Source of the DNA: Propionispora vibrioides
GTDB taxonomy: Bacteria; Bacillota; Negativicutes; Propionisporales; Propionisporaceae
Length of the DNA stretch: 64,000 nucleotides
Reading direction: 5' to 3'
Assembly: GCF_900110485.1 (NCBI RefSeq)
Contig: NZ_FODY01000017.1
Coordinates: forward strand, 1-64,000
Below, in pieces: positions 42,397 to 51,638 of the stretch. How positions within the stretch are numbered: the first letter of the stretch is position 1; each line of letters opens with the position of its first letter. The notes below the pieces were generated by a model. That model was not told the origin of the DNA, made no database searches, and saw only the letters and a list, made by a program, of their open reading frames with translations. A program made the position numbers and the translations under genes.

Positions 42397-43629
42397 ATGC
42401 AGGTTTCTGGGGAGGCAAAAGGGTTTTCCCTTTTGCAGATGCATGATTTTCGATGTTTTTGGCTGTCCAGGGTAGCCAGTGTCCTGGCTTATCAGATGCT
42501 GAGCGTGGCCGTCGGCTGGCAGATCTATGATCTGACAAACAGTACTTTCTATTTGGGCATTGCCGGGCTGTTGCAATTCCTGCCGATGGTTTTGTTGATG
42601 CTGCCTGCCGGCCATGTGATTGACCGCTACAACCGGACGCTTATTATCCGGTTGTGTCAATTGAGTGAGGGACTTGGTGTTTTTCTGCTGGCCGCTGGCA
42701 GTTTGACCGGGTGGCTTACTAAGGAAACGATTTTGTCGCTGGTCTTTCTTATCGGGGCGGCCCGCACGTTTGAGATGCCGTGCATGCAAGTGCTGTTGAC
42801 GGGGGTTGTGGACCGGGAGGTTTTGCCCCAGGCGCTCGCTCTTGCCGCTTCGTCGTCCCAGACGGCGGTCATTGCCGGGCCGGCGCTGGGCGGTTTGCTG
42901 TATACCTATGGGCCGGGAATCGTGTTTGCCTGTGTGAGCGGGCTGTACTTTCTGTCAATTTTCTTCCTGGGTAGAATTAGAAAGAAGCAGGAAGCGGTAA
43001 AAAGTGAGAAACCGGATTTGCGGTCAGCCCTGCTGGGACTTTCATTTATCCGCAGCAGGCCGGTCATTTTAGGCGCCATTTCTCTGGATTTGTTTGCGGT
43101 TCTATTGGGCGGTGCCACTGCTTTGCTGCCGGTTTTTGCCAGAAAAATCCTGCTCGTCGGTCCGGCAGGCTTGGGACTATTGCGTTCCGCGCCGGCGGTG
43201 GGGTCGGTGCTGATGGCTTTGTTTTTAGCCCACCGGCCGCTGCAAAACCAGGTTGGCCGGAAAATGTTTCTGGCCGTCATGGTGTTTGGCCTGGCGACCA
43301 TTGCCTTTGCCTTATCCACCTCATTTGCCCTGTCGATTGGCGCACTGATTGTGCTGGGAACGGCGGACACAATCAGCGTGGTCGTGCGCGGTGCGCTAGT
43401 GCAACTGAACACGCCTGATGAAATGCGCGGCCGGGTCAGTGCGGTTAATGCTTTGTTCGTGGGTACGTCCAATCAGTTAGGCGAGTTTGAATCAGGCATG
43501 GCCGCTACCTGGCTGGGGCTGGTTCCTTCGGTTGTCTTAGGCGGGGTGGCTACCGTACTTGTCGCGCTTATTTGGATGAGATTATTTCCCTCGCTGAAAA
43601 ACATTCAGCGCCTGGAAAGCAACGTGTAA
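42397..43629 (+). CDS. MFS exporter, EntS-like
   Basis: 410 aa with 12 membrane spans. FRCFWLSRVASVLAYQMLSVAVGWQIYDLT at the start and the later TPDEMRGRVSAVNALFVGTSNQLGEFESG are typical of the enterobactin-exporter-like MFS group. Probably exports a small molecule or siderophore; no siderophore genes are nearby. SD AAGGAG, 8 nt before ATG; preceded by the promoter at 42313. Convergent with the next gene. Confidence 0.86.
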   Translation: MQVSGEAKGFSLLQMHDFRCFWLSRVASVLAYQMLSVAVGWQIYDLTNSTFYLGIAGLLQFLPMVLLMLPAGHVIDRYNRTLIIRLCQLSEGLGVFLLAAGSLTGWLTKETILSLVFLIGAARTFEMPCMQVLLTGVVDREVLPQALALAASSSQTAVIAGPALGGLLYTYGPGIVFACVSGLYFLSIFFLGRIRKKQEAVKSEKPDLRSALLGLSFIRSRPVILGAISLDLFAVLLGGATALLPVFARKILLVGPAGLGLLRSAPAVGSVLMALFLAHRPLQNQVGRKMFLAVMVFGLATIAFALSTSFALSIGALIVLGTADTISVVVRGALVQLNTPDEMRGRVSAVNALFVGTSNQLGEFESGMAATWLGLVPSVVLGGVATVLVALIWMRLFPSLKNIQRLESNV

Positions 43630-43659
43630 GGACAGCATTAGTAGCGGCGCTTTGGCTAC

Positions 43660-44559
43660 CTATTCAGGATAGATATAGGCGGCAAAGTCGGTAAGCCGAT
43701 CCAGCGGCAATTGTTCGAGATATTGTTCGCCGGCGATACTTTTTTCCACAATCAGTTTATCCGGATAGACGGCACGGACCAGACTCAAGGCGGCTATCTT
43801 GCCGTCCTTATAGGTGAGCAGCAGGGCGTTGGGTTTGGCTGCCCGAGGGTCAAAGGATACGGTGAGACCTTGCGCCTCCGTCAGCGTAATCCATTCCTCC
43901 GGATCGGCCGACCAGGCAATTGGGGTTTGGCTGTGACTGTCAAAGGTTTTAAGCAGGGGGATGAGCGGCGAGTTGCCGGGCAGTCCTTTGTAGGCTTCAG
44001 TGCCGGCCGAAGCCTGAGACGGCGCGAAGGAAGGCGCCGCAGAACCGGCTTTGCGGGGCAGAATCAAACCCTCCAGGCGGTAGCCGCCAGTGTCTTTATC
44101 GGCAAAATCCAGCCGAAAGCGGGAAGGCAGGCCTTCCACATTGGGCATTTTGTAGCATACATAGGACGGATGCAGTTCGGTGATCACACCGAGATAGGTG
44201 CCATAGCTGTCGCTGAGTACCAGCAGAGCGCCGATCTCAGCCGACGTTAATGTTTTGGTGGTAAGCCATTGCTGCTTTTGCGCTGCCGCCAGCCAGTTTT
44301 TGAGGACCGGCGGCGTTTTTTTATTGACCGGCCCGGTCGGCCAGTCGGCCCCCGGTGTCGGCGCAAAGGCGTCAAATTCCCGCAGGGCGTAAGCCGGATA
44401 CCAGGTTAAGGGCAGGTCTTTATACAGCTCGCCGGTGTCGGCCCGGCTGTAGGACTGGACTTCATAAGTCAGGTCTTCGGCCGCTGTCTGGGCGGCAGCC
44501 ACCGGAGTCCAAGTCAGCCAGAGACAGAACAGGACGAGAAACGGCATAAAACGACGCAT
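43660..44559 (-). CDS. Secreted protein of unknown function
   Basis: 299 aa. Signal peptide of about 23 residues (cleavage after PVAAA). The mature part has an N-terminal region with PLTWYPAYALREFDAFAP and WPTGPVNKKTPPVLKNWLAAA, then a middle DSYGTYLGVITEL strand-rich part and a Ser/Ala-rich linker (about 178-195). I do not recognise a family with confidence; the first half recalls small CHAP/amidase-like envelope proteins but no catalytic Cys-His pair is evident. SD AAGGAG. Single gene. Confidence 0.75.
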   Translation of the reverse strand: MRRFMPFLVLFCLWLTWTPVAAAQTAAEDLTYEVQSYSRADTGELYKDLPLTWYPAYALREFDAFAPTPGADWPTGPVNKKTPPVLKNWLAAAQKQQWLTTKTLTSAEIGALLVLSDSYGTYLGVITELHPSYVCYKMPNVEGLPSRFRLDFADKDTGGYRLEGLILPRKAGSAAPSFAPSQASAGTEAYKGLPGNSPLIPLLKTFDSHSQTPIAWSADPEEWITLTEAQGLTVSFDPRAAKPNALLLTYKDGKIAALSLVRAVYPDKLIVEKSIAGEQYLEQLPLDRLTDFAAYIYPE

Positions 44560-44642
44560 GCGATCAACTCCTTAAGGCAGGCAGCGATACCTTGTGTCAC
44601 TGGATACCAGCCTGTCATGTATTCTTATTATAGCATATAAAG

Positions 44643-44675
44643 AAGGCCTGACAGGAGGTATGCTGTCAGGCCTTT
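44643..44675 (-). terminator. Terminator hairpin near the acid-sugar operon end
   Basis: Stem AAGGCCTGACAG / CTGTCAGGCCTT. On the minus strand it is followed by CTTTAT. It lies beyond repeat C4, so C4 would be part of the operon's 3' end. Confidence 0.75.
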
Positions 44676-44840
44676 AGGGCGTGTTTTCAAACTAACGGAA
44701 TGATCCATGGCGAGTGATTTTTGCGCCAGACGAAATAAATTTTGGCAGGAATAGAGGCCCCTATTTCAAAAAGATTTAGTGAAGTATGGCACAAAAAGCG
44801 CCGCCAGAGAGCGTTTTGGATAGCTTGAAAACACGCCCTA
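44675..44840 (-). repeat. Structured repeat, family C, copy C4
   Basis: TA on both sides. Arms GGGCGTGTTTTCAA / TTGAAAACACGCCC share nothing with the arms of C1-C3 yet pair perfectly. The core GGAATAG-AGGCCC-CTATTTCAA and flanking GCCAG stretches identify the family. Confidence 0.85.
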
Positions 44841-44863
44841 GGGTGGAATATCGTGATTGAGTG

Positions 44864-45670
44864 TTAAGCGATAGAGGAAGCGGCGGACGGCGCCTGCAGG
44901 GCCAGTTCGACCAGGTCGGCCAGGCCGTCGGGTTCGAGAGCGGCGCGGCCGACAAAGAGACCGTCCACCTCGGGCAGTAAGGACAGTCCCGCGGCGTTTT
45001 GCCGGTTGACGCTGCCGCCGTAGAGCAGCGGGATGGCTTGAGCTACCGTAGTGCCATATTTTTCGGTTAGCAGCCGGCGGAGCAAGACGTGAACCTGTGC
45101 CACATGGGCCGGTGAGGCGGCCTCGGTGGCGCCGATGGCCCAGAGCGGCTCATAGGCCAGGATGATGTTGGCTGCCGCCGCCGGTTCGAGACCGGCCAAC
45201 AGCTGCAGCAGCTGATAGCGCAGAAAGGCTTCGGTCAAATCCCAGGTTTCCCGTTTTTCTTCGCCCAGGCAGATAATCGGCGACATATTATTACGCAGCA
45301 CGGCATGGATTTTCCAATTGGCTGTTTCGTTGGTTTCACTGAACCAGCGCCGCCGTTCTTGGTGATTGATTTCGACAAACTGGCAGCCGATTTCTTTTAG
45401 CATAGGCGCCGATACTTCGCCGGTAAAAGCACCGGCGTCGTCCCAGTGGACATTTTGAGAACCGAACAGGAGCGGGCTGTCGCTCTCTTGCAGAAACCGC
45501 CGCGTTTCCGATAGGGCGCTGAACGGTGGCAGGATAAAGACAGAGGTGGAGACGTCTTTGAGCCGTTCCTGCAGGCGCTGCAAGTAAGCCAGTGCCTCCT
45601 GGTTGGTTTTGTTCATTTTCCAGCTTGTGCCGATGAGGGGCTTGCGGTAGGGGCTGTTGTTGCTGGTCAT
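44864..45670 (-). CDS. Triosephosphate isomerase homologue, altered active loop
   Basis: 268 aa. TIM features: Lys in TSWKMNK, catalytic Glu in AYEPLWAIG, phosphate loop LLYGGSVN. The histidine loop reads EINHQERRRWFSETNE where ordinary enzymes have GHSERR: His is kept, but the preceding Gly is Asn and the following Ser is Gln. It overlaps pdxA2 by ATGA and ends an operon for four-carbon acid sugars. It may isomerise a related C3 or C4 phosphate (dihydroxyacetone phosphate made by PdxA2, or an erythrulose phosphate as for EryH-like paralogues). Not likely the cell's housekeeping enzyme. Confidence 0.8.
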   Translation of the reverse strand: MTSNNSPYRKPLIGTSWKMNKTNQEALAYLQRLQERLKDVSTSVFILPPFSALSETRRFLQESDSPLLFGSQNVHWDDAGAFTGEVSAPMLKEIGCQFVEINHQERRRWFSETNETANWKIHAVLRNNMSPIICLGEEKRETWDLTEAFLRYQLLQLLAGLEPAAAANIILAYEPLWAIGATEAASPAHVAQVHVLLRRLLTEKYGTTVAQAIPLLYGGSVNRQNAAGLSLLPEVDGLFVGRAALEPDGLADLVELALQAPSAASSIA

Positions 45671-46680
45671 ACCGGATCACTCCCGTTGGCTTGAATTAGG
45701 TTGACATACAGTCCGGTCACCCGGATGGACTCTTCCATACTTTTGGAACTGGCCAGGCCTTTGCCGGCAATGTCGAAGGCCGTGCCGTGGTCGACCGAGG
45801 TGCGGACGAAAGGCAGACCGACGGTCACGCTGACCGTCCGGGCCAGGTCGTGCACCTTGGCGGCAATATGGCCCTGGTCATGGTAGAGCGACAAGACGGC
45901 ATCGCACTGATCGATGTCAAACAAGCGGAAGATCGAGTCGGCCGGAATGGGGCCCATAGCCCGGATGCCCTTTTCCTGAGCGGTTTTGACCGCCGGGGCC
46001 AGTGCCGTCATTTCCTCGTCGCCGCACAGGCCCTGTTCGCCGCCGTGGGGATTGAGCGCAGCTACTGCCAGGCGGGCGTTGGGCAGACCCAGCCGTTTCA
46101 TGGCGGCCGCGCAGTTTTCGATAAAGGGCAGCACATTCTCATAGGTGACATACTGGCAGGCCTTTAAGAGGGACAGATGGCGGCTGAGGAAGAAAATCCG
46201 CATTTTGTTGACATGAAACATGGTAACCGCCTTGGGCGAATCGGTCAGACCGGTAAACATTTCGGTGTGACCGATATAAGGAATGCCGGCCTGGTGGATA
46301 GCTTCCTTCTGGATCGGGGCGGTGGCGATGCCGTCAATTCTTTTGTCCAGTGCCAGGGCAATCGCTGTTTTGATATAGTCGTAGGCAGCCTGACCGGCGG
46401 TGGCGCTGATGACACCGAAGGGCACAGCGTCGGGCTGCACGTTGTCGATATCCAGCACGTCAACGGTGCCGGGCCGGTAGGTGCCGTCCGCCGGAGCGGC
46501 GACAGCCTGCACGATCAGTTGGCTGTTGGTGACGAGCAAGGCCCGTTCAACGATTTTTTTGCTGCCGATAATTAGCGGGCGAACCTGCTGGTAGATGTCC
46601 GGGTTGGCCAGCGAGCGGACGACGATTTCCGGGCCGATACCCGCCGGATCGCCGATGGTGATGCCGATAAGTGGACGCAT
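45667..46680 (-). CDS. pdxA2: PdxA2-type 4-phospho-acid dehydrogenase
   Basis: 337 aa, PdxA family. PLIGITIGDPAGIGPEIVVRSL at the start, YIGHTEMFTGLT (metal His), ALNPHGGEQGLCGDEE and YHDQGHIAAKV (metal His). In vitamin B6 synthesis PdxA oxidises 4-phosphohydroxythreonine; PdxA2 paralogues beside DUF1537 kinases oxidise and decarboxylate 4-phospho-threonate or -erythronate to dihydroxyacetone phosphate. The neighbours at 46743 and 44864 favour the second role. SD AAGGAGTG. Confidence 0.88.
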   Translation of the reverse strand: MRPLIGITIGDPAGIGPEIVVRSLANPDIYQQVRPLIIGSKKIVERALLVTNSQLIVQAVAAPADGTYRPGTVDVLDIDNVQPDAVPFGVISATAGQAAYDYIKTAIALALDKRIDGIATAPIQKEAIHQAGIPYIGHTEMFTGLTDSPKAVTMFHVNKMRIFFLSRHLSLLKACQYVTYENVLPFIENCAAAMKRLGLPNARLAVAALNPHGGEQGLCGDEEMTALAPAVKTAQEKGIRAMGPIPADSIFRLFDIDQCDAVLSLYHDQGHIAAKVHDLARTVSVTVGLPFVRTSVDHGTAFDIAGKGLASSKSMEESIRVTGLYVNLIQANGSDPV

Positions 46681-46742
46681 GGGGAAAACACTCCTTTATT
46701 GTCAGACAAGCGGTGCCGGCCAGGCTGGCGGCCACTTGCGGT

Positions 46743-48044
46743 TTAATAGTTTAACAGATATTTGGTGCAGACCATCACGGTGTTGGTTTCGCCGATCAGG
46801 CCGCCCTTGGTAATGAGGGCGATGCCGTGCAGCGGGCCGCCGACCAGGGTGCCAAAGGAAATGTGCGGCTGGACCTCATCGATCAGTTCAATGGCTTCGA
46901 CCTGGCTTTCGCGGCAGAAGGCTACCGTCATATCGCCGCCGGTCAGATAGATGCCTTTTAAGTAATTCATTCCCGGCTGCAGGGCTTTGCGGGCGATGCG
47001 GGCCAGGCCGTAGGTGATGCGCCGGGCAATGTCATCCTGGGTGACGCCCCGTTTATGGGCTTCGGCCTTAATGTCAATTAAAAACTCCTTATTGCCGGCG
47101 GCCCGCAGTCCGAACACATCATTACACTGGCTGATTTCCCAGATTTCGCGGGCGATGACTTCTTCCACCGGCTGCTCCTCGTCGGAATCGAGGAAGTGAC
47201 GGATATCCACGTCGATAATGTGGGCCTGACATTCATTCTGCAAATAGGCTAATTGGCTGCGGGTCAGGTCGGAGGCACTGGCGGCGACGATAAACACTTT
47301 ACCGGCTTTTTTCCGGGTGACCCGCTGTTTGCCCAGGTAGGCCAGTTCGCAGGCCTTTTGCGTGAACGGGCCGGGGTCTACGGCAAACCAGGGAACCTGC
47401 AGGCGGTTAATGCCCTCAGCAATCGCGCCGATATCGGCAAAAGTGATGGCGTCAAACAGCAGGATGCGGGCGCCCTGTTCAATTTGCCGGCGGGCTGCCG
47501 CGGTAATGGCCTCGCTGCCCTGCAGCGTGACCGACAGGGGGATAAAGCCTTGTGGCAAGGCCGTCTGGGTGCTGATTTCCTCACTCAGCGCGCTGCTGTG
47601 CACCGGCTTGACCGGATCGTTGCCAGCCGGGGTTTTATGGACCGGTACGCCGTTGACCAGCTGGTAGCCGCCGACGACCATGCGTCCCGAGGCCGGATAA
47701 ACGGCCACGACGCAGGCAATGGCATTGTCCGGCAGGGCATCCATCATGCCTTCAATTTCGGCCCCCAGATTGCCCCGGATGGTGCTGTCGATCCGTTTGG
47801 AAAAGCGGGTAATCCCGCGCTGCAGCAGTTGACCGGTACACTCCCGGATGCGTTCATACGCTTCGGCGGCATCCAGCGTGCGGCTGGATGCGTTGACGAC
47901 AATGGCGTCATAGTCCTGAAGAGGGAATTTTTCAATGGTGCGGTGTTCGATAGTGGTCAATGTACGGAAATAGCTATTGGTCAGCAGGACGCCTGCCGTA
48001 TTGGCGCCGGTTAAATCATCAGCAATGACTGCCCACTCGGCCAT
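46743..48044 (-). CDS. Four-carbon acid sugar kinase (DUF1537)
   Basis: 433 aa. N-terminal domain begins WAVIADDLTGANTAGVLL and has FSKRIDSTIRGNLGAEI; C-terminal nucleotide-binding domain has LTGGDMT and FGTLVGGPLHGIALITKGGLIG. This family phosphorylates threonate, erythronate or similar acids with ATP in the cytoplasm. With PdxA2 it forms the known kinase-dehydrogenase pair. SD AAGGAGAG lies within the end of the permease gene, and the genes overlap by 26 bp. The exact acid is not deducible. Confidence 0.9.
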   Translation of the reverse strand: MAEWAVIADDLTGANTAGVLLTNSYFRTLTTIEHRTIEKFPLQDYDAIVVNASSRTLDAAEAYERIRECTGQLLQRGITRFSKRIDSTIRGNLGAEIEGMMDALPDNAIACVVAVYPASGRMVVGGYQLVNGVPVHKTPAGNDPVKPVHSSALSEEISTQTALPQGFIPLSVTLQGSEAITAAARRQIEQGARILLFDAITFADIGAIAEGINRLQVPWFAVDPGPFTQKACELAYLGKQRVTRKKAGKVFIVAASASDLTRSQLAYLQNECQAHIIDVDIRHFLDSDEEQPVEEVIAREIWEISQCNDVFGLRAAGNKEFLIDIKAEAHKRGVTQDDIARRITYGLARIARKALQPGMNYLKGIYLTGGDMTVAFCRESQVEAIELIDEVQPHISFGTLVGGPLHGIALITKGGLIGETNTVMVCTKYLLNY

Positions 48045-49353
48045 GTTGTATCTCTCCTTGCGTTTTCTTAATTTCTACCGGTTCATCCAGAGTCAGAATG
48101 ATTAAGAAGCCGATAATCGCCGCCAAACCGAAATAGGTGAAGACAAAGTCGTAAGTCTGGAATTTATCCAGCAGGGCGCCGGCGATCATGGGAGAAAAGA
48201 AGCCGCCCAGATTGCCGCCGCTATTGACTAAGGCAATAGCGATCGGATAAGTACTGCCTGTGGTAAGTCCCATCGGGTAGGCGGTAAAGGCCGGCCAGCC
48301 TACGTTGAGCAGGAACCCGGTCATAAACAGGGCGGCCGAAACGGCGGTGGAGTTTTCCGGCAGATTGACCATAACCGCCATCATCAGGCAGGTGGACAGG
48401 GCTGTCAGCAGCATAGTCGGTTTCCGGCGTTTGTGCAGCAGCTTATCGGAAATCCAGCCGCCCAGGATGGAACCGATCAGCCCGCCCACCCACGGCGCGG
48501 CGGCGACAAAGCCCATCTTGAGGAAGGAGTAATGCTTGGCGTTTACCAGATAGGAAGGAATCCAGGTCATTAAACCATACAGCACGCTGACCATCATAAA
48601 GTAGGCCAGGCAGTTGCCCCAGATATTCCAGGAGGTAAAAATATTCTTTCTAGTCTCAATTTTCGCAATATTTTTGGCCCGAATCAGCTTATCCAGCCAG
48701 CCCAGTGACACGGCCTCTGCCTGCTTGACCGCGGCAGTCTCGCCGGCTCCCTGAATATAGCTGACCTCCTGTTCGTTTACATAGGGACTTTCGGCCGGCT
48801 TGTTGCGCACCAGCAGATACCAGATGACCGCCATAGCAAAACCCGGCAGGGAGAACGTGTAGAAGATGGTGCGCCAGCCGAATTCGGTGGCGATCCAGAC
48901 GCACAGCGGCGGGATGACAATGGGGGCGAACATGGTGGAAGCAATGTAGAAGCCGACACCGGTGGCCTTTTCCTTCGAAGGAAACCAGTTGTTGATGGTA
49001 GAGGTCAGACCGACCGGCGTGGGGCCTTCAAAAATGCCCAGCCCCAGACGGAACCATTTGATGGCGGCCACTGACTGGGCAGTGCCGATCAAATAGGTAA
49101 ACAGGGAAAACCCTAAAATCGAAGCCGGCACCATGCCGCGGGCGCCGAATTTACTGAGCCAGAAGCCTGCCGGTATTTGGCTGATGGCATAGCCCAGGAA
49201 AAAGAAACTGGCAATCGAACCGGCCTCAAAATTGTTAAAGTGAAATTCTTTCTGGATAAAAGGCAACGCTACGCCGATATTGCTGCGGTCGGCGAAATTG
49301 ATCGCATAGGTAACAAAGATAATGGCTAGAACAACCCAACGGAATCGACTCAT
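48019..49353 (-). CDS. MFS sugar-acid permease (ACS family)
   Basis: 444 aa, 12 spans. VTYAINFADRSNIGVALPFIQKEF and GYAISQIPAGFWLSKFGAR match the anion:cation symporter (hexuronate/glucarate/phthalate) group. A charged cytoplasmic loop of about 60 residues separates the two halves. It probably imports the acid that the DUF1537 kinase then phosphorylates. SD GAGGAGGAG. It follows the RpiR gene by 63 bp. Confidence 0.88.
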   Translation of the reverse strand: MSRFRWVVLAIIFVTYAINFADRSNIGVALPFIQKEFHFNNFEAGSIASFFFLGYAISQIPAGFWLSKFGARGMVPASILGFSLFTYLIGTAQSVAAIKWFRLGLGIFEGPTPVGLTSTINNWFPSKEKATGVGFYIASTMFAPIVIPPLCVWIATEFGWRTIFYTFSLPGFAMAVIWYLLVRNKPAESPYVNEQEVSYIQGAGETAAVKQAEAVSLGWLDKLIRAKNIAKIETRKNIFTSWNIWGNCLAYFMMVSVLYGLMTWIPSYLVNAKHYSFLKMGFVAAAPWVGGLIGSILGGWISDKLLHKRRKPTMLLTALSTCLMMAVMVNLPENSTAVSAALFMTGFLLNVGWPAFTAYPMGLTTGSTYPIAIALVNSGGNLGGFFSPMIAGALLDKFQTYDFVFTYFGLAAIIGFLIILTLDEPVEIKKTQGEIQHGRVGSHC

Positions 49354-49416
49354 CTAAACTCCTCCTCACAATATAGGTTGACAGGGGGAGCTATGCTGTT
49401 CTTGCTGCCCGGACTG

Positions 49417-50394
49417 TTATACTTTTTTGACCAGCAGGGCTTTTCTGGTTTTCTGCAGGTTGTTGAGGAACATGTCTTTTTTCAGCATGGCGACACTGAC
49501 ATAGAGCACATCCAGGAGGTAAATCTGGGCAATCAGGTTTTCCATAGACTCGCTGCGGTACATGGACTCCTGGGAAGTGGTAATCAGCTTAAGTTCACAG
49601 GTCTTGGCCAAGGGCGAGCCGGCCCGGCTGGTCAGGGCCACGGTAGTGGCGCCGGCCTGTTTAGCCTGGCGCATGGCGTCCAGGACATCCTTGCTGCTGC
49701 CGGCGGTGCTGATGCCGATGGCCACATCGCCCGGTTTGAGCAGTGAAGCGTACATGGATTGCAGGTGACTGTCCTGGGGAACCCGGACATCCAGCCCCAG
49801 ACGGAAAAATTTGTTGAGTGCGCTCTGTGCTGCCACACCGGCATTGCCCATGCCATAAATGTCTACCCGGCTGGCGCCGGCCAGCGCGTCGACCACCCGC
49901 TTGACCTGCTGCATATCGACATTCTGGCGGGTAAAATGAATAGAAGCGGTGTGAGATTCCGCCAGTTTGGTCGCTATGTCGGGAATTTGGTCGGTTTCGC
50001 CGATTTCTTCGTGAATGTTCTCCAACGGTTTAATAAAGGTCCGGGATAAAGCCAGCTTTAGCTCCTGATAACCGGACAGGCCAATAGTTTTGCAGAGGTG
50101 GGTTACCGTAAACTGGCTTACCTGACATTGGTCGGCCAGTTCGGCGATGCTTAACAGGACTACGCTTTTCGGATTCTTGAGCACGTAATCCGCCACCAGT
50201 TTGGTCTGTCGGCCTAAAGCATGGTACCTTTCCGTTAGCTGAGCCAGGACCTGGTTGGTTGCCGCCGCTGTATCAGAATCGTGCTGGTCGGATCCATCCG
50301 TGCTGGTTGCTGTCTCGCTAACGGATTCTTCGGCCGGACACGATGCGTTAGTAAGGTTGAAAGCGTCGCTCTCCTGCGAACGTGGATGAGTCAT
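49417..50394 (-). CDS. RpiR-family regulator with SIS domain
   Basis: 325 aa. A polar, low-complexity N-terminal tail of about 45 residues, an HTH (SIAELADQCQVSQFTVTHLCKTIG, about 80-105) and a sugar-phosphate-binding SIS domain (DIYGMGNAGVAAQ, GISTAGSSKDVLDA). It heads the acid-sugar operon and should respond to a phosphorylated intermediate. Two exact 20-bp AT repeats lie 40-100 bp upstream (50436-50492), likely its operators. Confidence 0.88.
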   Translation of the reverse strand: MTHPRSQESDAFNLTNASCPAEESVSETATSTDGSDQHDSDTAAATNQVLAQLTERYHALGRQTKLVADYVLKNPKSVVLLSIAELADQCQVSQFTVTHLCKTIGLSGYQELKLALSRTFIKPLENIHEEIGETDQIPDIATKLAESHTASIHFTRQNVDMQQVKRVVDALAGASRVDIYGMGNAGVAAQSALNKFFRLGLDVRVPQDSHLQSMYASLLKPGDVAIGISTAGSSKDVLDAMRQAKQAGATTVALTSRAGSPLAKTCELKLITTSQESMYRSESMENLIAQIYLLDVLYVSVAMLKKDMFLNNLQKTRKALLVKKV

Positions 50395-50435
50395 CGTAAC
50401 CGCTCCTTTTTGGTAGAATTATCTAACAATTTTGA

Positions 50436-50492
50436 TTATATTATATAATATTATATAAGTCAATATAATAATTTATATTATATAATATTATA
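50436..50492 (-). promoter_or_regulatory. Paired 20-bp AT-rich operators upstream of rpiR
   Basis: TTATATTATATAATATTATA occurs at 50436-50455 and, without a mismatch, at 50473-50492. Each copy contains the palindromes TATTATATAATA and TATAATATTATA. Start-to-start spacing is 37 bp. Position suggests binding sites of the RpiR protein; a pure AT promoter tract is the alternative. Confidence 0.6.
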
Positions 50493-50623
50493 AAAATGGA
50501 CATCGGTGCAGGAAAAAAGCTCTGCCGGGCGGCAGGAGACAGTGCCTGGCAGGGAGAAATAAAAGACAGTTTGTTAGGAGCTTCTGATAACGGGCAGAAA
50601 CGTTCTGAAAGCAGGTGATGTGT

Positions 50624-51571
50624 TTGTACCTCTATACAAGTCTTTGCCAGTCCTTTGCCTGCGGCATGTGCGGCCGCTGCTGCCGCAACGACTGGCTGGT
50701 AAGCGTCGATGAAGCAACCTATGACCGCAGCCGGACACTGTTTTGGCAAACAGGCCGACAGGCAGAGTTTGAGCGGGTCTTTGTACCGCTGACCGGAGCA
50801 AGGCAGACTGGCGAGTACGCCTATATTGCCAAACAGGATAGCGGTGCCTGCTGGTTTTTGGGCGGGGAAAACCTTTGCCGCTTGCAGCGCGAAGCCGGGC
50901 ACGGCTTTTTGGATACCGTATGTCAGACCTTTCCCCGCTACCCGATGAGCACTGCCCGGGGATTGGAACTAACGCTCAGCTTTAGCTGCTCCCGGGTGGT
51001 GGAGCTGGCCTGTCAGATCGACCGGCTGGAGGTACTGCGTCAGGACAGTCCGCCCTTTGCCGTCGCTCCCGACGCCGTGGTGCTGACCGTGCACCCGCAG
51101 CAGCGGCCGGCCAGTGATCCGCTTCATTATTATTTCGAGATTGAGCAGCACCTGCTGGACATTTTGCAGTGGCGCGGTGCACCGCTTAGCCATCGCCTGC
51201 GGCTGCTGGCTGACACCGTTACGGCGCTGCGGCGTCTGGCTGGCGACGACGCGCTGGGAGGGCAGCTTACCCGGCTGCTGTACCGTAATTATGACTATAT
51301 GGATGCCGCCGGTGACGGCAGCGGGGGCGACTATGGCCCGGCCGAACGGCTATGTGAACACTTCCTGGTCAATCTGGTATTTAAAAAGCCCTTTTATTTG
51401 TATGGCTGGCAGGAAAGCTTGAAACTGCTCAGCCTAATAGAGGATAAACTCGAACGGACGCGCGCCGCGGCGACGGACCAATTGGCGGCGGTGCGGGAAC
51501 TGATTATGGCCATAGAAAGCAGCTACTGCCACAACCGGCAGGCGTTATACCAACTGCTGGCCCGCCCTTAA
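50624..51571 (+). CDS. FliB-like (flagellin lysine methylase family) cysteine protein
   Basis: About 315 aa. A cysteine cluster CGMCGRCC near the N-terminus followed by further Cys (GACWF, LCRLQ, TVCQTFPRYP) is the pattern of FliB/YkgJ-like proteins that likely hold a metal or Fe-S cluster. FliB N-methylates lysines of flagellin. TTG 50624 is taken as start, 6 nt after AGGTG; ATG 50618 abuts that SD. No flagellar gene lies in the window, so the substrate is uncertain. Confidence 0.78.
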   Translation: MYLYTSLCQSFACGMCGRCCRNDWLVSVDEATYDRSRTLFWQTGRQAEFERVFVPLTGARQTGEYAYIAKQDSGACWFLGGENLCRLQREAGHGFLDTVCQTFPRYPMSTARGLELTLSFSCSRVVELACQIDRLEVLRQDSPPFAVAPDAVVLTVHPQQRPASDPLHYYFEIEQHLLDILQWRGAPLSHRLRLLADTVTALRRLAGDDALGGQLTRLLYRNYDYMDAAGDGSGGDYGPAERLCEHFLVNLVFKKPFYLYGWQESLKLLSLIEDKLERTRAAATDQLAAVRELIMAIESSYCHNRQALYQLLARP

Positions 51572-51584
51572 TGAAGAAAATCGA

Positions 51585-51626
51585 AAGGAGCAGAATGCGC
51601 TTATAGCGCGTTCTGCTCCTTGTTTG
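51585..51626. terminator. Bidirectional terminator
   Basis: Perfect 16-bp stem starting AAGGAGCAGAATGCGC, loop TTATA, closing GCGCGTTCTGCTCCTT, between the converging FliB-like gene and pflA. Confidence 0.93.
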
Positions 51627-51638
51627 TAAGCTGGGAAA

